Shown here one piece after another: positions 1 to 5,850 of a DNA stretch of 5,850 bases. This stretch comes from an uncultured Clostridia bacterium. Lineage in GTDB: Bacteria; Bacillota; Clostridia; Saccharofermentanales; DTU023. The stretch is from NCBI GenBank assembly GCA_947254895.1, contig CAMYEY010000084.1, positions 1-5,850 on the forward strand, given 5' to 3'. Made by a program: the position numbers and the translations under genes. Positions within the stretch are counted from its first letter, which is position 1. Every line of letters begins with the position of its first letter. The notes under the pieces are model-generated. The model was not told where the DNA came from, searched no databases, and saw only the letters and a list, made by a program, of their open reading frames with translations.

Positions 1-92
1 AGCCACTTAGCAATTAACTTATTGTGAGACAAGAGACTGACGATGAGGTAACTCACAAAAAACCGCCAAACCTTTTCTTCTAAACAAACTCT
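1..92 (-). other. Region after wzy; possible start of a next gene, undecided
   Basis: The 92 bases after the wzy TAA contain no clear hairpin terminator or RNA gene. On the minus strand, the frame continuing from wzy stays open to the left edge. It includes a GTG at 56-54 that would begin VSYLIVSLLSHNKLIAKW, with an AAGAAAAGG-like purine run about 14 bases upstream. The hydrophobic start could be a real next gene, but only 18 codons are visible and the spacing is poor, so no product is named. No plus-strand gene is seen. Confidence 0.25.
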
Positions 93-1556
93 TTAAATTC
101 TCTTGCAAGCGACCTGAATATCATGGTTTAAAAATCCGGCAGAGAACCAGAATAGGAGGCCGATGGGGTTATTAATAAAAAACAACTCTCTTTCGTAGAC
201 GGCTGAAAATAAACCGATTAAGACAATCAGGAGAAAGCACAAGTTTATTTTAGACATGGAACCTTTTAGGATGGTAGGTAAGACCTTCTTGAAGCTTAAA
301 ATCAAAAAGATAAAGACGGATAGGATTCCGACAAAACCGCTAGAAACAAAAGCCTCCATGTAGCCATTGTGGGTGTGGTAGATGAGTCCATTGTAAAATT
401 TAGCGGGAAACTTATCTTTGACATATTGGACGATATAGAGGTCCGGGTGGTTTTTAATAATATAAGCCGAACTATTGCCGGGAGATAGGCCAAAGAGGCT
501 GATATCCTTGGTCAGGCTGATATAGTCTTGCCAGATTTTCGTCCGATTGTTGCTGATATCCCCTCTTAAGTCTTCATCCCGATCAAAACTAAGATCTTCC
601 GAATTATAATTCCAGTCACTATTTGTGAGCTTAGGTAATTGTATGAGTCCCAGTTTCACCGTAGCATTAAGTCCCATGAATAGGGCAACAGACAAGGCGA
701 CAAGTGCTAACTTTTTGAGGATGTTCGTTAAAGTATAACTTCCCTTGAGGGAGTGAAAGCCATAGAGAGAGGTCACAGCTATGAGGCAAATATATAGAGA
801 GAGTAGCGCCCCCCTGGAACCGGATAACAAAATGTGTATGTAAAAAACAAGTGCAAGAAAGACAAAGATCCCCCTCTTATAGCCCCTATAACTGATCAGA
901 AAAAAGATAGCAATTAAGAGACATAAGCTCGAAACAATAGCCGCATGATTCAGAGGGTTGAAAATTCCATACAGTCGCCTGTTAACAAAGCCCTGCAAGG
1001 CATAGGCCTTATCAGCTGATTTAACATCTACGACATACTTGTACTGTATAAGTTTGACGAACTGGTAGATTGAGATGATGCAAGGTATGCTCCAGAGGGT
1101 CAGCATGGATAGGCTTAATCTTTTTAAATGCTTTTTTAAATGGTCCGGACTGATCCTGAGACTGGCTGGGTAGATAAGGGCTATATAGATGGTCATCCAG
1201 GCTATATCAAAAATATTTTCTTTAACGCCCAAACTAAGGGTTCTCAAAGATGAGATAAGAGCAGCAAAAAGCATAATATAGAGCCAACCGGAAAACTTTG
1301 CTTTAAAACATAGCCGCTCGGTAAAAAAATCATATAAAAGAATGAGCCCACCTACAGCTCCAAGAATAGACTCAATACGGTAGATAGGTGTGTAACTAAT
1401 AAAAGTAAGAACAGGTGCTATAAGTAGAAAACAATGAGATAAAATAGCTACAGTGACATACCATAAAACGATTTTATCGAAAATGTTTTCCTCTCTCTTT
1501 TCTACCTGATCCTTATAATCAAAAAAACTATTTCTTAGAGCCAACTTATTAAGCAT
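93..1556 (-). CDS. wzy: Polysaccharide polymerase, Wzy / O-antigen ligase family membrane protein
   Basis: Starting at the ATG at 1556, this is a 487-residue protein with about 10-12 hydrophobic segments and one long non-membrane loop (about residues 305-395), the usual architecture of Wzy_C/O-antigen ligase proteins. Family-like motifs are LSGSRGALLSLY (244-255) at a helix start, NNRTKIWQDY (336-345) in the large loop, GLSPGNS (356-362), and HTHNGYMEAFVSSG (394-407), the His/Asn region next to the following helix. In a Gram-positive locus with a Wzx flippase the expected role is outer-face polymerisation of lipid-linked repeats. The frame can be extended to a TTG at 1592 (499 residues), but that start lacks a ribosome site. 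The ATG has GAGAGGA 11 bases upstream and overlaps the preceding stop in ATGCTTAA, a typical coupled arrangement. A ligase role attaching glycans to another surface polymer is the main alternative. Confidence 0.85.
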   Translation of the reverse strand: MLNKLALRNSFFDYKDQVEKREENIFDKIVLWYVTVAILSHCFLLIAPVLTFISYTPIYRIESILGAVGGLILLYDFFTERLCFKAKFSGWLYIMLFAALISSLRTLSLGVKENIFDIAWMTIYIALIYPASLRISPDHLKKHLKRLSLSMLTLWSIPCIISIYQFVKLIQYKYVVDVKSADKAYALQGFVNRRLYGIFNPLNHAAIVSSLCLLIAIFFLISYRGYKRGIFVFLALVFYIHILLSGSRGALLSLYICLIAVTSLYGFHSLKGSYTLTNILKKLALVALSVALFMGLNATVKLGLIQLPKLTNSDWNYNSEDLSFDRDEDLRGDISNNRTKIWQDYISLTKDISLFGLSPGNSSAYIIKNHPDLYIVQYVKDKFPAKFYNGLIYHTHNGYMEAFVSSGFVGILSVFIFLILSFKKVLPTILKGSMSKINLCFLLIVLIGLFSAVYERELFFINNPIGLLFWFSAGFLNHDIQVACKRI

Positions 1557-2934
1557 GTATGATAAGGTCCTCTCTATTACCAGCTTCTTCAAGCTTAAAG
1601 ACGGTGTTATCAGGGTCTTGATAATAAGACTCCATGATTTTAGCTATGGCTATAGAGATCTCTTTGGTCACATTCATATTTTTACGATGCATCGTGATGG
1701 TTCTGACAAAGGATAAGATTTCATACCTTATACCCTCACCATTTAATTGGTAGAAATACCGCTTATTGTCCTCCTGCTTTTCAAAACGGACTTCAAAATA
1801 GTCGGTTTTCCACCAGGGAGCAGGTACGTAAATGTATCCCTTAGTACCGGAAATGACCAATTCTCCTTCTGATTTAGCCCCCTTGCCTACAGTAATGCTG
1901 GCGATGGCATTATCGTAAATAAAGTTAACCCGAGTAAAGGCATCGTATTTCTTATCTCTATCAAGATAGGAGGTCGCAATGCTTTTGCTTTGGTAGTTTG
2001 TCCCTAACAGCTGAAAAACAGGCAGCAGGGCAGTGGGTCCCCATGAGCAAATGCTATTCCAAGAATTTGCCAGCATCTTGTCCAGATCTTTCGTATCAGC
2101 AAGGCTGGTGCAGACCGCGTCAACTGAGACAATCTGGCCTATCTGCCCGCTTTTAGCGATAACATAAAGTCTGTTATAGGCCGTTGCATAGGCCGTCTTA
2201 ATGGCATCCATCAGGACTAGATTTTTTTCTTCTGCCAAGCGATATAATTCAACGCTTTGCTGTCGATTTAATGTTAGGGGGGACTCGCATAAAACATGTT
2301 TTCCCCTCACCAGGGCTTCCTTAATGTGTTGGTAATGTTGGTCAGGATTGGACGCAATGTACACAGCATCACAGATATCCAGTAAGGCCTCCATGGAATG
2401 ACATAGGTTCATCTGCCCATCCATGTCTTCTATTGGATTACCCATGTTATAAAGGCCTACAACTTTAGCTCCGTTTACCAGCTGGCTCTCTGTGTAGTAT
2501 TTTTTGAGTATCCGGTTGGCGTTGCTGCCGATAAAACCTAGGCGGACGGTGTCATTACTTTCTCGGATTTCAGAACTTGAGACCCCTTCCGTCCGGTCTA
2601 AGTAAACGACTTCACAATATTCTTTGAGGTAGTCAAAATAGCCCTTCCAGTCTGAACCCACGGTAAAAATATCGATACCCTTTTGCCGGATATCATCAAT
2701 TTTTTGACCTTCATATTCTTCGACGATAATCTCATCAGCTATCCCTAAATCTCGGACGGCCTGCATCCTCTCCGCCAAAGACTGCTTAACATTGATTTTT
2801 CCCCTGACCATATCAAAGTCGTCAGAGGTTACACCAACGATGAGGTAATCGCCTAAGGCTTTTGCTCTTTCCAACAGCCTAATGTGACCATAATGCAATA
2901 GGTCATATGTGCCATATGTAATAACCTTTTTCAT
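1549..2934 (-). CDS. Fusion protein: TagD-like cytidylyltransferase + Gfo/Idh/MocA-type oxidoreductase
   Basis: This 461-residue protein has two domains. Residues 1-124 closely follow glycerol-3-phosphate cytidylyltransferases (TagD/GCT): GTYDLLHYGHIRLLERA (8-24) with the HxGH signature H14/H17, GSDWKG (93-98) and RTEGVSSSEIR (114-124, CTP-binding RTEGIST type). It should therefore join CMP from CTP to a small phosphorylated (or phosphonate) alcohol. Residues 129-461 resemble Gfo/Idh/MocA oxidoreductases: the Rossmann glycine motif RLGFIGSNANRI (131-142), CDAVYIASNPDQHYQHIKEALVRG (a typical second half of the Rossmann fold, about 188-211), and HVLCESPL (213-220) where the family usually has CEKP. 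The C-terminal beta-sheet domain runs from about 255. The usual EKP lysine is serine 218, and no D-x-G-x-H motif is seen (see findings). Stand-alone TagD is about 130 residues, so the fusion is genuine and in frame. The start has no well-placed ribosome site; AGAGAGG lies 17 bases upstream inside the aminotransferase end, so coupled translation is likely. The substrate is unknown. Confidence 0.88.
   Translation of the reverse strand: MKKVITYGTYDLLHYGHIRLLERAKALGDYLIVGVTSDDFDMVRGKINVKQSLAERMQAVRDLGIADEIIVEEYEGQKIDDIRQKGIDIFTVGSDWKGYFDYLKEYCEVVYLDRTEGVSSSEIRESNDTVRLGFIGSNANRILKKYYTESQLVNGAKVVGLYNMGNPIEDMDGQMNLCHSMEALLDICDAVYIASNPDQHYQHIKEALVRGKHVLCESPLTLNRQQSVELYRLAEEKNLVLMDAIKTAYATAYNRLYVIAKSGQIGQIVSVDAVCTSLADTKDLDKMLANSWNSICSWGPTALLPVFQLLGTNYQSKSIATSYLDRDKKYDAFTRVNFIYDNAIASITVGKGAKSEGELVISGTKGYIYVPAPWWKTDYFEVRFEKQEDNKRYFYQLNGEGIRYEILSFVRTITMHRKNMNVTKEISIAIAKIMESYYQDPDNTVFKLEEAGNREDLIIHA
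1568..1574 (-). promoter_or_regulatory. Ribosome binding site that decides the wzy start
   Basis: GAGAGGA on the minus strand lies 11 bases before the ATG at 1556 and inside the end of the upstream fusion gene. Nothing similar precedes the in-frame TTG at 1592, so this site supports the ATG. The spacing is slightly long. Confidence 0.6.
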
Positions 2935-2941
2935 GCTATTT

Positions 2942-4015
2942 CTAAATCAGGCCTCTCTTTTCCATATCCAATAAGGCATCTATTAAAGTCTGATTATCCT
3001 CTTTAGTCAAGGCCCCGATATGTCCTACCCTAAAGATTTTTTCAGCCTCCTCACCACCGTTCGGACAAACCCAAATATTATACTCGTCCTTTAAGGTGAG
3101 AAAGACGTCATAAGCAGATGCCTTTAGGGGGTGGAGGGGGGTTACAGCGTTTGGCAGGGATTTCGAAACGATTTCAAAGGGTAAGCCTGCAATTTTTTCT
3201 CTAAAGTCCCTAGCAAGGGCTTTGATCTTTTGAATTTCGACCTCTACCCCTCCCTCTGTCTCAATGTCTTTTAAGCGCTGGTTGATCTGGAGTAAGATGC
3301 CGACAGCAGGAGTAAAAGGGGTTTGCCCCCTCTCTCCATCTTTCAAGGCATTCTTAAGGTCAAAATACAAGCTCTTAACCGGACTGGCCTCCACCCTCTC
3401 CAGGGCCCGGGCAGAAAGCACTATGATGGAAATACCTGGCGGGCAAGCCAGGGCCTTTTGCGACCCGGTTATGAGGATATCAACTTCTAACTCCGCCATG
3501 TTCAAGGGATCACAGAGGAAGGAACTGATCGAATCTACAATTAAAAATAAATCATTCTGTTTGCAAAAATTGCTGATCAGGTGGATATCATAGAGGACAC
3601 CCTTGGAGGTTTCATCAATATTAACCAGGAAGGCGGTGTAACCTTGACCATGGTAAGGCTTTAAATCCTCCTCACTGATACCATGATAGGGCTCAGGGAT
3701 GATCTCTGTATAAGGAATTTGATGGATCTGACAAATTTGAACAAAGCGTTTACCAAATGTTCCGCCATTAACGATCAAGACCTTATCCTTTGGGGTCAGG
3801 CAATTCATGACAGAAGCTTCCATCGAAGCGGTTCCGGAACCTGTTATAAAAACAACCCTGGCATCATCGGAAGCTTGGGCAAAGGACTTCATCAGGTGTT
3901 CATTCTCTTTCATGACGGCTGAAAATTCTGCCGTCCTAAAATAGGGAACCTGCCTGCCACCAATTGCTCTAACACTTTCACTGGATGATACCGGGCCAAC
4001 TGTAAAATTTAACAT
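2942..4015 (-). CDS. Class V PLP aminotransferase (alanine-glyoxylate / 2-aminoethylphosphonate type)
   Basis: The 357-residue length is normal for the small class V aminotransferases (fold type I). Visible landmarks are: the N-terminal NFTVGPVS (3-10), as in AGT and PhnW proteins; the cofactor phosphate loop TGSGTASMEA (58-67); ETSKGV (135-140), where the family often has ETSTG; the pyridine-nitrogen aspartate D161 in IVDSISSF; the Schiff-base lysine K187 in TGSQKALACPPG; and FRVGHIG (328-334), whose arginine usually binds the substrate carboxylate. The protein therefore looks catalytically complete. SQKAL-PPG resembles alanine-glyoxylate or serine-pyruvate transaminases, while 2-aminoethylphosphonate transaminases share the overall layout, so motifs alone do not settle the substrate. 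A polysaccharide-locus setting, 7 bases upstream of a nucleotidyltransferase fusion, suggests that it makes or consumes an amino group on a small molecule destined for nucleotide activation. It has the best ribosome site in the window. It is cytoplasmic; no signal peptide is seen. Confidence 0.9.
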   Translation of the reverse strand: MLNFTVGPVSSSESVRAIGGRQVPYFRTAEFSAVMKENEHLMKSFAQASDDARVVFITGSGTASMEASVMNCLTPKDKVLIVNGGTFGKRFVQICQIHQIPYTEIIPEPYHGISEEDLKPYHGQGYTAFLVNIDETSKGVLYDIHLISNFCKQNDLFLIVDSISSFLCDPLNMAELEVDILITGSQKALACPPGISIIVLSARALERVEASPVKSLYFDLKNALKDGERGQTPFTPAVGILLQINQRLKDIETEGGVEVEIQKIKALARDFREKIAGLPFEIVSKSLPNAVTPLHPLKASAYDVFLTLKDEYNIWVCPNGGEEAEKIFRVGHIGALTKEDNQTLIDALLDMEKRGLI

Positions 4016-4023
4016 AAGAAACT

Positions 4024-4029
4024 CTCCTT
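4024..4029 (-). promoter_or_regulatory. Strong ribosome binding site for the aminotransferase
   Basis: The minus strand reads AAGGAG, with 8 bases to the ATG at 4015, a textbook Shine-Dalgarno site. It lies in the 16-base gap after the flippase TGA. It is much stronger than the sites before the flippase and the cytidylyltransferase fusion, so the aminotransferase is probably initiated independently. Confidence 0.85.
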
Positions 4030-4031
4030 TT

Positions 4032-5555
4032 TCACTTTAGGATATTGGTCAGTAGGGATACAAAACCTTTATATTCTTTCGATTTTCTCGTACACAGCCA
4101 CCATATCCCCGCAAAGATTATGGTCGTAATCAGGGCCCTTACCGGCAAGGCGATGAGGTCGTGGGCCGGGTAAAGAGAAACACAGGCCAAGTAGGATACC
4201 CCTGCTCCAACGAGGACAAGGCAAGTTTGCCAAAGGATGGTCTTATAGTAGCGACTCGGTGACTTTTGGAAGGCATATTTAAAAATCGTTTGTGCTTCCC
4301 AAGGGAAGTAGACTAAGAAAAATACAAATGTCGTTGGAATTAGGACACCGGCTATGCTATGGGTCAATTTCACCATAGATATGCTGGCAACGATGTTGAT
4401 AAGCATCCCAACATAAGGCTTTAACCAATCTTTTGTCCATAAACCCGCTGCATCTCTATAGGTTAACTGCATAATACGAAACATCCATGAATAGAAATAT
4501 ACTACAATCAAAAGCATTATACCATCACTCAACAAACGTTCCGAACCAACCCACACTGTTATAAAAGGCTGGTAAAGGGTCAACATATAAGCTGCTGAAA
4601 AACCGACGATGGTAATCCAAGCATAAGTCATAGTCATAAAGGTGCGGTAATTGGCTTCTTTACTGTCCGTTATCAGTTTGTTGCCGATACTGGCAATGCT
4701 GGCATTAGTAAAAATCTCGATGATCCCGTTAACCGCCACCAAGATATAATAGTAGTTACTATAGTTAGAGAGGGTAACCAGGCCTAAGAAAGAAGATATG
4801 ATCATGCTATCAACACTGACTAGGACAGTACTCCCAACCTTATGGCCTAAAAGAGTAACAACCCGCTTCTTTAAACTTTTAATCTCTTCTTCGCTGATGG
4901 TCCCCTCACATTTAATCTCCGGATATTGCTTTTTAGCTACCAGGTAAAGGGCTATATTGTTGGGGATAACCATGAGGGGCAAAATGATAATATAAGCATA
5001 ATAATTGGCAAAAAGGATCAGGGCTAAACATTGTAAGCTGTATTGGAAAAAATAGCGGATGGTATTAATCTTATGGATAGTATCTTCCCTCTGGTGAGCA
5101 GAAAAAAGTGCCGTGTTATAGGCAAACATCAGATAACCAAGCGAAGTCTCCAAGAGGTAAATAGCAAACAGGAGGTAGAGATTGATGTCCGCAGGGTAAC
5201 TTCCAGATATCAGCTTGGGCAAGAGGGGCATTATGGCAATACCCATGGTTAAAATGGCCAGGCCAACATACTTATAAGCCTTCCTAAAAAAGTTCAAGAG
5301 GGCGCACAGTGATTTGGTGTCCTCTTCGGCCACAGCCCTATACATCATATAAACCAAGGAGGAACTGAAGCCTAAATTGCTTAAATTCAAAACCGTTAAA
5401 ATGGAGGTGAACAAGCTACTTAAGCCATTATACTCGTCACCTAACTTGTAAATAATCAAGGTTTTAACCAAAAAAGGTCCCAACAAGGTAACGGCCCTAT
5501 AAATGATCCCCCAAAAGGTATTACGGAAAATATTTTTAGTTCTTGAAATGTTCAT
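4032..5555 (-). CDS. wzx: Polysaccharide repeat-unit flippase, Wzx type (MOP/MATE superfamily)
   Basis: This 507-residue protein is hydrophobic almost throughout, with roughly 12-14 membrane-spanning stretches, the length and shape usual for Wzx flippases. The N-terminus (residues 1-70) has a basic, Arg/Lys-containing start, a first helix near 12-36, and a KLGDEYNGLSSLF turn (37-49) of the kind seen after helix 1 in Gram-positive Wzx proteins. A basic cytoplasmic loop lies near 205-235. The RDAAGLWTKDWLKP segment (367-380) precedes the last group of helices and resembles a conserved loop in Firmicute flippases. The expected role is to move undecaprenyl-diphosphate-linked repeat units across the cytoplasmic membrane. 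The ATG is 6 bases after the Stealth stop, with a weak AGATAGG ribosome site overlapping that stop, which suggests translational coupling. The stop is TGA. The alternative, another MOP exporter such as a teichoic-acid flippase, is possible but less likely beside Stealth and Wzy genes. Confidence 0.88.
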   Translation of the reverse strand: MNISRTKNIFRNTFWGIIYRAVTLLGPFLVKTLIIYKLGDEYNGLSSLFTSILTVLNLSNLGFSSSLVYMMYRAVAEEDTKSLCALLNFFRKAYKYVGLAILTMGIAIMPLLPKLISGSYPADINLYLLFAIYLLETSLGYLMFAYNTALFSAHQREDTIHKINTIRYFFQYSLQCLALILFANYYAYIIILPLMVIPNNIALYLVAKKQYPEIKCEGTISEEEIKSLKKRVVTLLGHKVGSTVLVSVDSMIISSFLGLVTLSNYSNYYYILVAVNGIIEIFTNASIASIGNKLITDSKEANYRTFMTMTYAWITIVGFSAAYMLTLYQPFITVWVGSERLLSDGIMLLIVVYFYSWMFRIMQLTYRDAAGLWTKDWLKPYVGMLINIVASISMVKLTHSIAGVLIPTTFVFFLVYFPWEAQTIFKYAFQKSPSRYYKTILWQTCLVLVGAGVSYLACVSLYPAHDLIALPVRALITTIIFAGIWWLCTRKSKEYKGFVSLLTNILK

Positions 5556-5561
5556 ATAGGC

Positions 5562-5850
5562 CTATCTTTCAAAATCTGATTTTTCAGGGAAGAGCTCATG
5601 CAATTCTCGGTCAATCATTTGGCTGTCAGACTCAAAATTAAAATCCCCCGGATCATCATTAATACAAACAGTAAGATTATGCTTATCCTTTAAAATTTTT
5701 GCCAGGTCCTCACGGGTGAATTTCCCCATCGTAATATAGGCAGAATTTATCCCATGGGGGGTAAACTGACCTTTAGCTAAACGCCAATACCTAAAGATAT
5801 ACTGGTTGACATCTTCTTTTGACCTGAACTTGTGGCCACAGACCCTTTCC
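5562..5850 (-). CDS. Stealth-family capsular polysaccharide phosphotransferase, C-terminal end (partial)
   Basis: The reading frame enters from the right edge and ends at a TAG, giving the last 95 residues; the start and the catalytic regions CR1 and CR2 lie outside the window. The fragment fits the end of Stealth proteins. It has an NQYIFRYWRLAKGQF stretch (about residues 15-29) like the end of conserved region 3, then VCINDD (61-66) and ELFPEKSDFE (85-94), which resemble CR4. Known Stealth enzymes (for example the Neisseria meningitidis serogroup A and X capsule polymerases) transfer hexose-1-phosphate from a nucleotide sugar and create phosphodiester links in polysaccharides. By inference this one adds a sugar-1-phosphate to the lipid-linked repeat unit in the cytoplasm. 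Its stop is 6 bases before the flippase start, so the two are co-transcribed. The donor sugar cannot be told from this end of the protein. The family call is from remembered motifs, without a profile search. Confidence 0.82.
   Translation of the reverse strand, partial: ERVCGHKFRSKEDVNQYIFRYWRLAKGQFTPHGINSAYITMGKFTREDLAKILKDKHNLTVCINDDPGDFNFESDSQMIDRELHELFPEKSDFER

Noticed and set aside
56..92. Rho-independent terminator after wzy, suggested by the T-run near GGCGGTTTTTT
   Set aside because: The bases before the T-run do not fold into a GC-rich stem with a complementary arm, so the T-run alone is not enough.
302..493. Minus- or plus-strand short open frame of 63 codons inside wzy
   Set aside because: It overlaps the conserved HTHNGY region of the polymerase gene in another frame and has no independent support.
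2908..2925. Repeated ACATATG units near the fusion gene start as an operator
   Set aside because: They fall inside the coding sequence of the conserved TYGTYDLLHYGH segment and are explained by repeated Thr-Tyr codons.
3264..3593. Plus-strand open frame of 109 codons
   Set aside because: It lies wholly opposite the aminotransferase, whose catalytic motifs are intact. The predicted protein has no recognisable domain, and no ribosome site or operon context was seen.
3683..3922. Plus-strand open frame of 79 codons
   Set aside because: It is antisense to the N-terminal half of the aminotransferase, including its cofactor-binding loop, with no family resemblance.
5043..5252. Plus-strand open frame of 69 codons
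   Set aside because: It is antisense to the flippase and has a low-complexity, non-protein-like composition.
809..5761. Six-base G/C runs (809-814, 2277-2282, 3136-3141, 5756-5761) as phase-variation tracts in four genes
   Set aside because: Six-base runs are short for slippage-driven switching, all four genes are in frame, and the runs encode ordinary Gly/Pro-rich codons. Their recurrence in four genes is noted, but chance is the simpler explanation.

Overview
The window is an internal piece of a surface-polysaccharide (capsule or exopolysaccharide) locus. All genes lie on the minus strand and are transcribed right to left. The DNA is moderately AT-rich, has strong AGGAG-type ribosome sites where they are visible, and pairs a Stealth phosphotransferase with Wzx/Wzy-type proteins. 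This suggests a Bacillota host, most likely a streptococcus-like or other Lactobacillales organism. That assignment comes from gene style only; no housekeeping marker is present.

In transcription order: (1) 5850-5562, the last 95 codons of a Stealth-family capsular polysaccharide phosphotransferase, whose start is outside the window; (2) 5555-4032, a 507-residue multi-spanning lipid-linked oligosaccharide flippase (Wzx type); (3) 4015-2942, a 357-residue class V PLP aminotransferase of the alanine-glyoxylate / 2-aminoethylphosphonate type; (4) 2934-1549, a 461-residue fusion of a TagD-like cytidylyltransferase to a Gfo/Idh/MocA-type oxidoreductase; (5) 1556-93, a Wzy-type polymerase / O-antigen ligase family membrane protein, best started at an ATG that overlaps the stop of gene 4. 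Gaps are 6, 16 and 7 bases, followed by an 8-base overlap, so this is almost certainly one operon. No internal promoter or terminator was seen. The left 92 bases hold no convincing gene, only a short open frame with a possible GTG start running off the edge.

Working model (inference): the Stealth enzyme adds a sugar-1-phosphate, making a phosphodiester link in the repeat unit. The flippase exports the lipid-linked repeat and the Wzy protein polymerises it outside. The aminotransferase and the cytidylyltransferase-oxidoreductase fusion are adjacent and probably form a small pathway making a CDP/CMP-activated substituent. The substrate cannot be read from the sequence. Candidates are a glycerol-like polyol phosphate, an amino-alcohol phosphate, or an aminoethylphosphonate-like group. 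The most unusual feature is that the oxidoreductase half lacks the usual EKP lysine and a recognisable catalytic Asp/His motif, although the cytidylyltransferase half looks intact.
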